Assembly (NCBI GenBank): GCA_031213475.1
Contig: JARUPZ010000037.1
Location: forward strand, 1,676,222-1,740,221
Direction of reading: 5' to 3'
DNA from: Nereocystis luetkeana
Lineage: Eukaryota; Sar; Phaeophyceae; Laminariales; Laminariaceae
DNA: 64,000 nt
Positions within the stretch are counted from its first letter, which is position 1. Each line of letters starts with the position of its first letter. The notes beneath the pieces are model-generated. The model was not told the DNA's origin and ran no database searches. It saw only the letters and a list, made by a program, of their open reading frames with translations. Positions 35,256 to 47,744 of the stretch are shown piece by piece. A program made the position numbers and the translations under genes.

Positions 35256-38200
35256 TGTTATATATGGAAGGCATGTTTGGTTAGGCGGTACATACGGCGA
35301 CTATATATAGCAAGAATGGCTTCTTTTCAGGCGAGAAACAAGGACATGACGGGTGCGAAAGTAGCCCATCGAAGTATTGTAACTCAGCGGTGAGGTGACG
35401 CAGTACGATAAGAAGACAGTAAATTAGCACGGCAAGGTGGCACAGCAAGCAGCACAGCAAGGCAACACACATCAAGCAGTATAGGGTATTCCGGCGAGTT
35501 ATCACATTAACTAGCCACGAGGTAACACAGCAATAGTAAGGAAACACTTTTATCGTTTATTTGCTGACCTCTCACCTTTTCTTCCCCCTTTTGGGGCAGA
35601 TTTATTAATCCGCAAGGTAGGTCCTGAGTCGCCTGTTTTCACTCTTCTTGCCTACGACATCCGGCGAGCAACATCAATAATATTAAGGCTCATCAGGCGC
35701 GTGTCACTGGCGTCAAATCTGGACACCGTCAAAATCGATGATTCTATTCTTGATACTGATGCAACCGGAAGCCGGTTGGGTAATACACAACAACTAAACA
35801 TCTCTGCTGCCTCTAACTGCGCTGCGGTGTCGCACAGGTTCATCAATGTCCGTTTCACGGTGGAGGATGGGGCCTCGCTAATCTTCGATATGCCCGAGAC
35901 ACAGTTCGGGCCCAACGGTAACGTGAGAGAGAAAAATACAGCATTTTGACGAAAGCGTCACAACCTACATACACTAGCAGAGGGGACCAGCTGTACGAAA
36001 ACGAGCAACAACAAAAAAGGCAGGCTGAGAGGTACAGGAAAACAAGAAATTCGGAAGCGGTCATCCTGGAGTTAGCGTAGAACGCGCCCACTCGCAAATA
36101 AGAACTCCAGCTTGAACCAGCCTTCCAGTTTCTTGTTGGGTGCCCTGCACTGTCCTTTACATACCCGAGTAGCTCGTGATTCTGAAGCAAATCATACCTT
36201 ATTTATAGTCTGGTAAGCAGCGTTGTTGAGGTCACGACACGACGGCGACGTTGGTCAAGCGCGCATCATCCCTCCTCCCTGCCGGATATTCGACCGCGCA
36301 GCTAGGGTTACAAAAGTTGGACGAATCACGATCAACTCCATCAGCGTATAATTTGGATTCTAACCTGCTGTTGTTGTCAGATGGTATGCAGGATCTGTAT
36401 GCATCATCGTATAGGACAGATCCAACCCAGGAAACATGAGCTAGATCATGCAGTATACGCAGCTCTCACCCGGCAACATCAGCTAGAGTACGTAGATCGC
36501 ACAGGCAGACCAGAGAAATATGTGCCCTGAAATATCTAGATGATGATCTGTATATGATCTATCTGTAGATGCTCTGTCTGAGGTGTGTAAGCAAGGTTAG
36601 AATACACCTACCTGTTGGTATGTAGAATATAACCATTCCGTACGTATTGATGACTTATCTAACCCGTTTAGAACCGCACTCCCGTCGTGGGGTAAAATCA
36701 CTTGAAATTAGAGTCTAATTTAGGTACATGTACAGTGCAGTACTAAAAGGGTTTCGATTATGATCGCATCTGCCATCCTCAACAATGTGCCCTGCCGCAT
36801 GATGAGCTTCAACTTTGACCCCTCATAAAACATTCCCCGAAAGCGAAACTTCCAACAACAACAACAAAAAAGAAGCCTGTGCACGAATTTTAACTATGTT
36901 CTGTACCTACTCCTGCTTAGCGACTATTTGCTTCAATTGCTGTCCTAGCTCCTTCCTTATCATTTTACATGCTCCCCTACCTTCTACTCTCAAGTCCTAA
37001 GCCGCGTCCAGGCTCCATCTATTCGCTATCGTCGTGGGTCTGTCACCCCCCCCTCTCCTCTCCCCTCTCCCGCCTCCCTATCTGTTGTATACCTGGTATA
37101 TATATAGGTTGGGTTGGCGTCGGTTAACGAGACGATGTAAAACACGCCTCTCGCTGCGCAGGCTTGACACCCAGGATACCGATTTGGTAGTTTATTTGTT
37201 TGTTGTTTGTCTGTCTGTTTGTTTGTTTGTTTGTTCGTTTGTTTGTTTGTTTGTTTTCTTTGGCGGTCACCACGGCTGGCGGTCGAAAAAAAACGTTTTT
37301 TGTGCGGGGGGAACCTTACCTCCGCACAAGCGGGTGATCGTATCACGAAGTGTGCATATGTTCAGGCACCCACGAGGCAGTTATATACTAAGCCCTTTGC
37401 TGTCTCTACACCAAAAAATACATCAGTTTATTGACGCTATCATCCACATGCAGGAGAATCCGCATCAATAGCTGTTCTTAGTAGGATGCAGCTAATCCTT
37501 CGTGCGACTCGCCCAACACCTCGCGGCCCTTCGCGCTTGGTACAAGCAATGCCTGCCTGGTCGGTGAAAACCCGACGTGCTCCGCCCCGGCATTGTAGGA
37601 ATGCGAGGGTCTACGACCATACGAGTACTGTCTTGTACGACGTACATGATACTGAAGATACCCCCCCCCCGCTCCTTCTCGCTTCCTGGCGATCCCTGAG
37701 CTGATGCTTGAGTCGCGACATCCTTCGCGTGGTTTGAGTTGATTATGATCGGAGTGGGATTGTAATCTACACGGGCGGCGAGTATACAGGGTATCTCTGC
37801 TTTTCGAGCCGTCTGTGAAGCTGAAGATCCGCGCTGTCCGACAGGAACACTCCGTTCTTGCTGTTGTGCCATCCAGCGTACACATAATATTTGACGACAG
37901 CTCCAAATACACAGGTGGCCGGGACCTCCCCCCCCTCCCCCTGCACAATGTATGTGGGTATGAAAAACTCCTTGTGGAGAGACATGGACAATGCAACAAA
38001 CTCCACAAGGTGTCGACAACTTATCAATTCGGTACGGCTAATGGTGTGGTACATTGTCCAACGTCTCCCCAAGTGTTTTTTACGCTCATATTGTGGGCGT
38101 CTCGGCCACATGTAATGTGTATTCACCAGCGCATGTTGATATTATACCCTATCTCTTCTTCTATGACAACCATTTAATCTACGTGTATGTAGATGTAAGG

Positions 38201-39641
38201 TCTGTGTGATGTGTGAGGCAGCATCCCGCCGACACCATAGCCAAGCACTATATATATAATTCCTCGTCGAAGCCATGCCCGCGGTCTTTTCCTTGCCTCC
38301 TTGCTTCCCGACGTCAACGCCGCCGTCAATTTTACATCTCCCTCAGATGCCTCCATCGACTCTTCCACCAATACCTTCACCCTTATCCCTACTACGGTGC
38401 CTCCATCAATACCTCCATCAATACCTTCATCAATACTTTTATCGATATTTTCAAGGACTTTTGCATCAAAACCTCCGTGAACACCTCCGTCAATACCTTC
38501 CTCAACATCTCCATCAACGACTCCACCAATACTTCAATGGAATACCTCCATCAGCAAACCTATACCCCCATTACTGATTACAACGACATGTTTTTTTTAC
38601 ATCCATCCATAAAAGCTCCATCAATACCTTCATCATCAATATCTTCATCGGCGAATCCATCAAAATCTCCAGCAATACCCCCATTGACGCCTCCACCAAT
38701 ACCTCCATCAATACCCCCATCAGGATCTTCATCGAACACACTTCACTCAACACCTCCCTCAACACCTCCATCATTACCTCCATCGTGTACTCATTTCTTT
38801 GTGACGATACAGGACGTGGAAAATGCCCCGGGGTTTTTGATCGACGTGAAGGAGGGTGGAACCGTCACGTTTACCGGAGACTTCGTCGGCCAGGAGGTGG
38901 ACAACGTTCGCTCCATGTTCTTCAACGCGGGGAGTATGGAGTGAGTACCCATTACGTGATGATGTCATGATACCATGGTAAAACGGCTAACCCGCCACGC
39001 CCATCCTTTGCGGATTACATACACTGCTGTGCGCTTTCGCTGTGTATCGATAAATATACCCCCCTGGGCGCAGTCTCGCACCGTTCAGGCGACTCACAAT
39101 CAGTGCCCAGTCATAGCGCACAAGCAATTGCGACGGGGGTAGCTTTGTTTTCGTGTGGTAAGTTCAGAGAGCATTCCTTGAAGAATCGTTAGCCGATTAA
39201 ATTGACCACGGTACTATTAACAGTGGTAACAAGTTAGTTTTCTCTCATGGCTTACCTTAAGTACTGCGCTGAGATCAGATACATCACACCCGGGCCGAAT
39301 AATGCCCAAGACACAGAACTTAGCACGGTTTAACCCCACACTGTTCCTGGCTGAGGAGCTACCGGTTAGATTGTGCTTGCCATCCGACCATGTGCAGCAT
39401 GAGCTTCAACTTTGATCACTAAAAAAATTCCCGACAGAAGTAAACCACGAAAAAGGAAACCTATGCACAAGGTCTAGCTACCTTTGATGTCTACTTCCCG
39501 CTATGCTTTATCTACAACAACACTCCAATGTTGTTCTTGCTCCCTCCTCCTTCTCAAAATGCGCTCTTTGCATTCTATTATTACAGTAGATCCTAAGCCG
39601 CATCCAAGCTCCAATCCCACGCCACCGGTGTGGGTCTGTCA

Positions 39642-39676
<35 letters not shown>

Positions 39677-42600
39677 TCTGCTCCTTCTCGCCTTTCTGGC
39701 GGCCCCTAAGCTGGAGTTTGAAGCGCGACACCCTCCTCGAAATGGCGACCCGTGTAGTCACCGAGACGATTTTGAAGCGGGCCTTCCTTCACTACCCCGT
39801 TCCTTGCCATCGACCCACCGTCCCTCCCCCCCACGACACTACTAGCTGCCAGCTGGTCGATGAACTTACTGCCCTCTACTCCGAGACGCCCAAAGGTTTC
39901 CACCGCTAAAGTGGCAACTTTGGGACTCCGTTCGTAATCGTTTAGTTTTTTGTACAATAAACCGTTTTGTCGTATACCTACAGCAGCACGTACATGTACA
40001 AGCGCTCCTTGAGATTGTTCGTCGGGTTAACCTTCCCTTTTTCCCAGATCCCGGGTTCTGGATGAGTTCTGAGAGGGTCCGGCATTTGGGGAGCCTCGTA
40101 AACATCCGGGGACACCCCATACCATACCGTACCTACTGCTTGCTGCTGCATACCCACCCAGTACAATCTGTTCCACGCTATCAATACACCTCTATCTTGC
40201 AGTGCCTCTACTGTATATACTCGTATAGCGTATGCCCAATCAACGTAGTTCGTACCAGGTATATATTAAGACAGCAATCAACGCGTGCCTGACGTATACC
40301 TGATACTCGCTGGTATGTTTTTTTTTGTTGCGTGAGTCAGATTCCAAGGCGATGCACTCTTCCAGGACAACGGCAACGTGTTCAGGAGCAACAGCGGCGT
40401 TCTCAAGTGAGTCGTGGGCAGTCAGCTCCAACCTTGCTGAAGTACCCGCAATCACTTGGCTCTCGCGAGCCTACCCCGTTTGCTGAAGTGCCCACGATCG
40501 TTAGGCTCGCGAGCCTGTACCCCGCGACCAAGGCTACGTACGGTAGGGGGAGAACTGCTTCTACTGATAACAGCAGGGAAGCTTTATTTCAGGGGATCAG
40601 GGCTCCTCTCGCAGCACCAGTGGCTAGGTATCCGATTTCCCTGCAAGTGTCTAGTTCATGTGGGGAATTTTGATTTCGCTACCTGCACCGCCATGCATGA
40701 ATGTGCCTACTACCTGGTAGTGGCTTAAGATTTTGACATCGGTAGGGAGAGTGTGGGTACTGCCGATACCCGCGCAGCCTTGGCCTCGCGGTTGTACGAT
40801 ACAAAATGCATGAACGCACCCGCCAACTAGACGTTTTGACCAAGGAGAAGTCATATACGAAGTATATATGGTAGGCCACCATCAGTGGATTACATTTAGA
40901 GGTATTAGAAGATATGAGAGTATACTGTATGTAGTACAGCACTGTCGGGAATGGTAAGAGGGATGTCTTATCTTTTCACTCAATCTGAAAGTAACTCATC
41001 TTGTTCCTCTAATCATGCACAAAACTGACACGTAACACGTTTGTCTATTCATGAACACACGAATATGATAACATATACCTGGTATGTTTTTTGGTACTAA
41101 TATTTGCATGCGGTAGTATACATCCTGCTGCTTTTTGTGCTGTCACTTCGGTCTAGCCCGGATCGGCGGATCTAAGCCCGGATCGCTCGCGCTTACCTCA
41201 CTGGATTGATTTGAAAACACAGGTTCCGCGGAGACACAACTTTCAGGGACAACAGGTTCCTGCCCATCGACAACATCGACGGCGGATTTATTAGGTGTGA
41301 GACGTGCTATGATATATGATGATGTCGTCATATCAACTCATATCCCTCAAGTCTAGCCCATGGGCACACAACAGGCCACACCGAAAAGCGTGTCTCAATC
41401 GGAAGGAAGCAGAACAAGTACGTACACAGAAATAGGCGCACCACTGCACCGGTATAATACGGTACATTTCTATGGCATGGGTAGCACCCACCATTGCGGG
41501 GGGGCATATTTAAAAGTAATCAACACCTATCATATTCCAGTATTTTTACCAAGCGCGTTCGGTCCTGATTGCTATTACGGGGGACCATAGTAAATAGGAC
41601 CAAATTTTGTTAGTGGCAATAGGTATATATATAGGTTTTTGTCTGTAGCGTAGGTCCTATTTAATATGGTCCCCCGTACTATGTTATACCGTAATATTAC
41701 GGGGGACCATAGGACCAAATACCTCGTTTACACATCTCCACGGGAAAACGAAACCGCAAGGCAGTGCTGGTGGGTGTAAGACGTCCTTTTCGCGCTCGCC
41801 TGGTTGGTTACCCGCTGAGACACCTTCTCCATTGTTGCTCACACTTCCTGCAGGTTTTCTAAGACGGCCGTCTTCGACACCAATGCACGGGTGAGCTGTT
41901 GCTATTGCACTTCGTATGCTATTGACAATTTCTAAAATTGAAGGCGCCAATATTATTCGGACTCCTTTGAGCTCGCTGAAGCGTCTGGCATCGGACTTAC
42001 GCCGTCCGCCATCCCCGAACAATCGCTTGTGTTTGTCCCTGACCGCACCATCAACGCACACAAGTTGGCGACAGTTACAAATATCCCTCTGCGCGAGTTC
42101 TTGGCGACAGCTATACTATCCTTGTTAGGGGGATGGTTTGAGTCTCGCTCCCGATCAACATTCGAAGGCGCCACGCCCTCCCCACCCAATCCAGGGGGAA
42201 ATTGTGGTAAAGGAGATCGTCATCCACACTCTCCATCCACGTTTGACAACACAGCACTAGGAGTCTGACCCCGTCCAAGGGGAAGACTATGACCCACTTT
42301 CTCCATCGCAGTGTGACCGGACTATGATAGGGCTTCGACCACATCCAACGGGAAGCGATAGCCAAGAAAACTGTGACCCAGATTCTCTCCATCGACTTTT
42401 GAGTTGTGCACCACCTAAGGGGAACTGACATCCAGTAACACTCCCATGATCGCCATCGGTGTTTAACCGCACGATAATAGGCGTTTGACGGTGGTGATGG
42501 CTGCGCGGTCGGCAATAATGACCCGGAGGGCACTGTCATGTGAGTGGGGTTAACGCTGGCGTACTCGGTGGGCAGTCAGTCGTCCGATCTTTTGTCGTCG

Positions 42601-45600
42601 CGTAAATCGTGTTCACCCTAAGGTCGCTTACCGCTGAAGGCCATCCCATTGAAGGCCGTATCGTTCAAGGCCATACTATCGAAGGTCACACCGATACTAC
42701 TCTACGACAAAAGGGGGCTGACGGGGGTGTCGTTCTCGCAGTATAGTAGTTGCATTGGTCGATGATGTTGAGGAGGTTCATGGGGGGTTTCTTGCACGAA
42801 ATTCTCCAATTAGTCTACGCTTTAAAGGGAATTAGCGCTGGGTTTATATAGACGGTTGACATTCTTTGGCTTTCATATGGGTACTGTTTCGTGCATTTCA
42901 TGGGCGTTCCACGGACTTCCCATGGGTTGCCCGCGGACACCCCACGGATACCCCTTGGACACCCCACGGATACCCCTCGGACATCCCACGGACGCTCTAC
43001 TGACATCCTACGGGCACGCCACGGACACACCACGCACACCCCATGGGCACCCATGGGCACCACACGGGCGCTTTACGGACCTACAGGCACCCCACCGGCC
43101 CGCTACGGACACCCCGCGGACTGTCCACGGACACCCCATGGGCACCCCAACCGCACCAATGGACGCTCCAAGCACACCCCAGGAGCACCCCATGGGCTCC
43201 CCAAGCACACCCCACTGACACCCCATCGGCGTTCCAAGCACACCCCGCGTACACCCCATCGTGAACCCACGGGCGGCCCACAGACATCCGGATATCCCGC
43301 GATAACCCCACAGATAACCTACAGACGCCCCACGGACTACTGACGGGTGCGCCACGTGTGACTCAAGGACACCTACCAGACAACCCGCGGGCAGTCCACA
43401 CACACCCCACGGACACCCTCAGAAAACTCCACCCTCAGAAAAGTCCATGGGCGCTCCACGTACAGCCCACGGACAGCCCATTCACACCCGACGGCGCCAT
43501 CCCACGGGAACCCCACAGACATCCCACGGAAAGCCCACGGACACCTCACGCACACCCAACAAAAAGCCCATGGGCACCCCACGAACACGCCACGGACACC
43601 TCACGGACACCTCACGGACACCCCACCGACAACCTGCAGACATCGCTTGGGCACCCCATGCGCACCCTACTTCCGCCAGAAACGTTTGGACCCCAAAGCG
43701 CCCCCCGCTACCGCACTGTACCGCACTGTGGAAGAATCACTCCTTGGCACACCGCGGTAAAATCACAAGGACAGCAGGACGGCTGGTGTAATAATGGCGA
43801 CAGTGTAGCGACGAAACCCATGTTGGGCCTCCTTTTGCCAACCCTTGCAGTAGCGTGGATATGCATTACCAGGTGCCACCTATATAATCTTAGCCCTCTC
43901 GTACATATATCCAGGCCCACGCGCTGACTGACGCGGATATAAATTACTAGGTGCCAGCTATGCATACGTATGCTCAGGCACACGTGCTGACCTTAGATCA
44001 CCCAATGATCTCGCCCCCCTGGTTTCGTTTCCTTCAGCTTCCGAGGTGATGCGGTGTTCAGCAACCACGCTTGCGATTCCGCCGGGGCGGTGGCCAACTC
44101 CGGGAAAATGCGGTAAGCATCATCAACATCCTTCGATTGCAAAAGTGCAAAAGCACGCAGGTGTCTTGTCTGACCAGTACAAAGCTACAGCAGTATACAC
44201 ACCCTTTCCGCTATCCACCATGATGTATGCGACCCATGATTCTGACGCCTGTTTTGATAGGGCATGCCTTATACCTGGTAGCTTTTTCGGGCCGAATTGT
44301 GCATCCCTTTGAATAAATCATGACCTTGATCATCTACTGTAGATCGTCTAGTTGTTCCTCACCTGCCGCTGTAAGAGGTTGTGCAGGGATCTGCAGAGTA
44401 CAGATCCAACCTAGGGACCCCGCCCTAGGTCATGCAGATTACACAGCTCCTACCAGGCAACATGAACTAGATAATACAGATTGGGGGTATATTTGCTCTG
44501 GGACATCTAGATGGTCAAGTGGGAATGGTCTGTGGATGATCCATCTTTCCATAGTGTGAAAATGTCTTACGGCCGACGGCATTCCCTAGGGTCACTGGGG
44601 AACTGCCCAGTAAGGCTTGCCTTGCCTCATTGCTATTGTTCTTGTCAACCTCGACAATGTGCAGCATGAGCTTCAACGTCGATCACTCGTAAGCATTCCC
44701 AGTAGGCGCAAGAAAACAAAAAAATGAAGGCGAAACGCGAAGAAAAACCTGCATGCGCAAAGTCTGCTGCCACCCCCTTCTGTGCCCATTCTTCAATGTG
44801 TTCGCCATCCGGCAAAATGTGCAGCATGAGCTCCAACCCTGATAACTTAAGAAGCATTCCTAAATAGACAATAAGAATACCAAGGCGAACCAAAAACGGA
44901 AGTGTATGCATGCGCATGGTCTAACTCCCCCCTGTACCAACTTCCGGCCTAACATCTACAGTATCTACCCCGCATATCGTTGGAATGCCGATACGTTCGA
45001 CGGTAGGGATGGGTGTATTCGTTTCTTTGGGTCCTCGTGTTGAGGAGCTTTATGCTGCTCCCAAAATATTATTTTCGAGAAGAAATACAACGCTTTACCC
45101 AGTGAAGCATACCATAGCATGTAGGTACCAAATACATACTATAGTGGGTATCTCCGCCCCATGACAGATCGGCCATAATTTGCATTTCCACGGAGTTTTT
45201 TGGTAGCGGTTTAGAGAAAAAACGTTTCCGCACCAACAGCATCAGTAAAACACCTTAAACAATCGGTCGCAGTCCTAGCTGGTACATTTTAATAAAATGA
45301 CACCACCAACAGTAGCGTCTATATTTCCTAGTTCCTCGAGTTGAAGAGCCCCGTCGGCCTGATGCTTTTGTTTTGATCAACATGTGCTCCACCCCTACCC
45401 CCCCCACTGTAGCGCGCCTCTATACCCTTTGTGATTCGCCACATCATTCGTTGTTATCCCACAGTAGACTATGATATTCGATTGTTGCACTTTCGGTTTT
45501 CTCAATGTCAGTGCGTGAGTGAGGCACAGAGGTCCTCAAGTCAGGAGCTTCATAAACAGTGTTTCGGCGCACCGCACCACTGCCGTAGTGTATGCGCCTC

Positions 45601-47702
45601 TCCCTTCATTTAGTATACCTACAACATCAAATATCACGGGAAGGCGAGAAACAAGCAATCAATACCTGCCGGCAGCTTACAGCAGTCAGATGCGTTTGTG
45701 TGTGCGCTTGAAGGCCAAAGCGAAGACAAGGCACACTCGATGCTCAGGTAGATCGTGCAAACGGAATCCGAGTTTTTTTCGCATCCGACCCGACGCGATG
45801 CAAACGAATTATTCGATCCGTCTCCACACCCACCCACCCACCCACCCACCCACCCACTCGTCTACCCTGTACCGACGGAACTTGTACCGACACCATGATC
45901 GGCAGGTTCTACGGAAAGGCTTTCTTCAACGACAACAGGAGCGGCAATGACGGAGGTGCCGTTTCCAACAGCGGATCCCTGATGTAAGCTCTCTCTTGTG
46001 TCTTGCCGTCAGCCGACGTGAATCCGTCATGTGAGCCCGTTACATACTATTTGATAAAGTCTGAGAAACGACATGACCCTCCACAGCAACCACTTCGAAG
46101 AACACGCCAAAAATGGCCCTAGGGCATCGCCCCGTCATCTACACCCGACTCACCGGTATATTCCAACCCGAGTTTCTGTTTTTTTCCATCGCTGTCTGTC
46201 CTCGCTGCTGCTGTCGCTGCTGCTGTCCTTACTGGTGGTGTCGCTCCTCAGCTTTGGGGGCGCGACTCAATTCAACCGAAACCAGGCCGACTTCTCGGGC
46301 GGTGGCATCAGCGTACGCGGTGGCGACGTAACGTAAGACCTTACCATCCACTCCCCACCTTTATTCAACCTACTGTGAACTCGCATTTCCGCTCCTCCTG
46401 CACGCGTTTGTTACGAGCGAACGCGAACTTCTAATTTCGAGACGGCGGTGCCATAAAATAGGGATCACTGTATGTCGAATTTTCGACATGGCTGCAGTGA
46501 AGCATGTATTGCTTGATTTTGATTGGCGCTTTTCGACCGAATTTATCGAATGGCTTCGTTTTAAAGAGATGAAACGACCGCGCCAACGCAGACGAGTTGA
46601 CCACAGCCACAACCATATCATGCGGTAGCATCTCTGCGGTTTCCTATAGCGACGACCGAGCCTCGCTACGGTGGTACGTATAGGGGATGCGACATTTTGA
46701 ACGCCCATACATTCATCAGTGGCCGAGCAGAGATACCCATCTGAGGAACCAATACCTTTCGGTCCCGTGAACGGTTCAAGGTTATTTGATGGATGCCTTG
46801 TTTTTTTATTTCAGGTTTGTTTTTACTAATGATTATCTTCGCCTCTCCGATTTTCTATTCCTCCTACAGTAGTCGGAACTCAGATCCGAGGCCACATATC
46901 AGGCTTCCCGCCCCCCCTCCCCCCTTCCCCACTATACGGTTCGTGCCTGGCTATTTTTTGTATCGCGAGAAGACCTCAGCGTTTTTTGGCACTTTATGCA
47001 GCTCCACCTGTGCTGTCGTTCTTTGCACCCCCCTCTATGGCGGCATGCCTTTTTCATTGACATAACCAGGAAGTGGAAGCAATCCCGGCTTGGGGTACCG
47101 CTCCACCATCTGTATACGCACCCAAGGAATGTACCCGGTATATACTACAGTCTAACTCCCGTCCCTGAAATGTGCCATTGATCGCGCTGTGCTCGCCGTG
47201 GGGGGCGGTCTCCAGCTTCAACCGTGCGGCCCGATTCAACGGAAACAAGGTGTCCGATTACGGAGGTGGCCTCAGCGTAGAAGGCGGCGATGTCATGTAA
47301 GAGGCGTCTTCTGTACGTTCTATTCATACAATAGACTACTACTGTACGGTTTATCATGTATGTACAATAGCAGCAACGACACCAACAGCAAACAGTGGGG
47401 CCCCCACAGCAAGTGAATCCCCTGCGCTCGGCGGTCTGTATGTAGACTTGCGTACGCTCGTGAAAAACTCCAGTTCTGTCCTCACACTAGGCGCACATAG
47501 TGCAACATCCCCGATGTCTGCTCAGGTTTAGTTTCTCGTGATAGGCACCCTTCGTATATGCTCAACTTGGGCCGTGGAAAAACGTGAGCGCGTTCCACCG
47601 TATGACGGCACCGTAGCAAGGGCACGAGTGTACGGTAACTAGTGTACTACTCCCGTACGGAGACGACAGTGCTACAATCAATGCACGTTGCGTTGCGTCG
47701 GA

Positions 47703-47744
<42 letters not shown>

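Larger units (their letters stand above)
34942..38940 (+). other. N-terminal exons of the beta-helix gene
   Basis: Exons 2-4 encode the region between the signal peptide and the regular rungs: FCDDVNDYLDAPVPLESD in exon 2, NLDTVKIDDSILDTD and SHRFINVRFTVEDGASLIFD in exon 3, and FLIDVKEGGTVTFTGDF in exon 4. The last two have rung-like spacing, so the helix may already begin there. Exon 4 is preceded by a minisatellite that supplies its 3' splice region. Confidence 0.65.

Noticed and set aside
42905-43680. CRISPR-like array of short repeats
   Set aside because: Units are contiguous and degenerate with no unique spacers, and the genome is eukaryotic.
42856-43927. Several His/Pro/Thr-rich or Trp/Gly/Val-rich open frames
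   Set aside because: All derive from the 12-base minisatellite within an intron.
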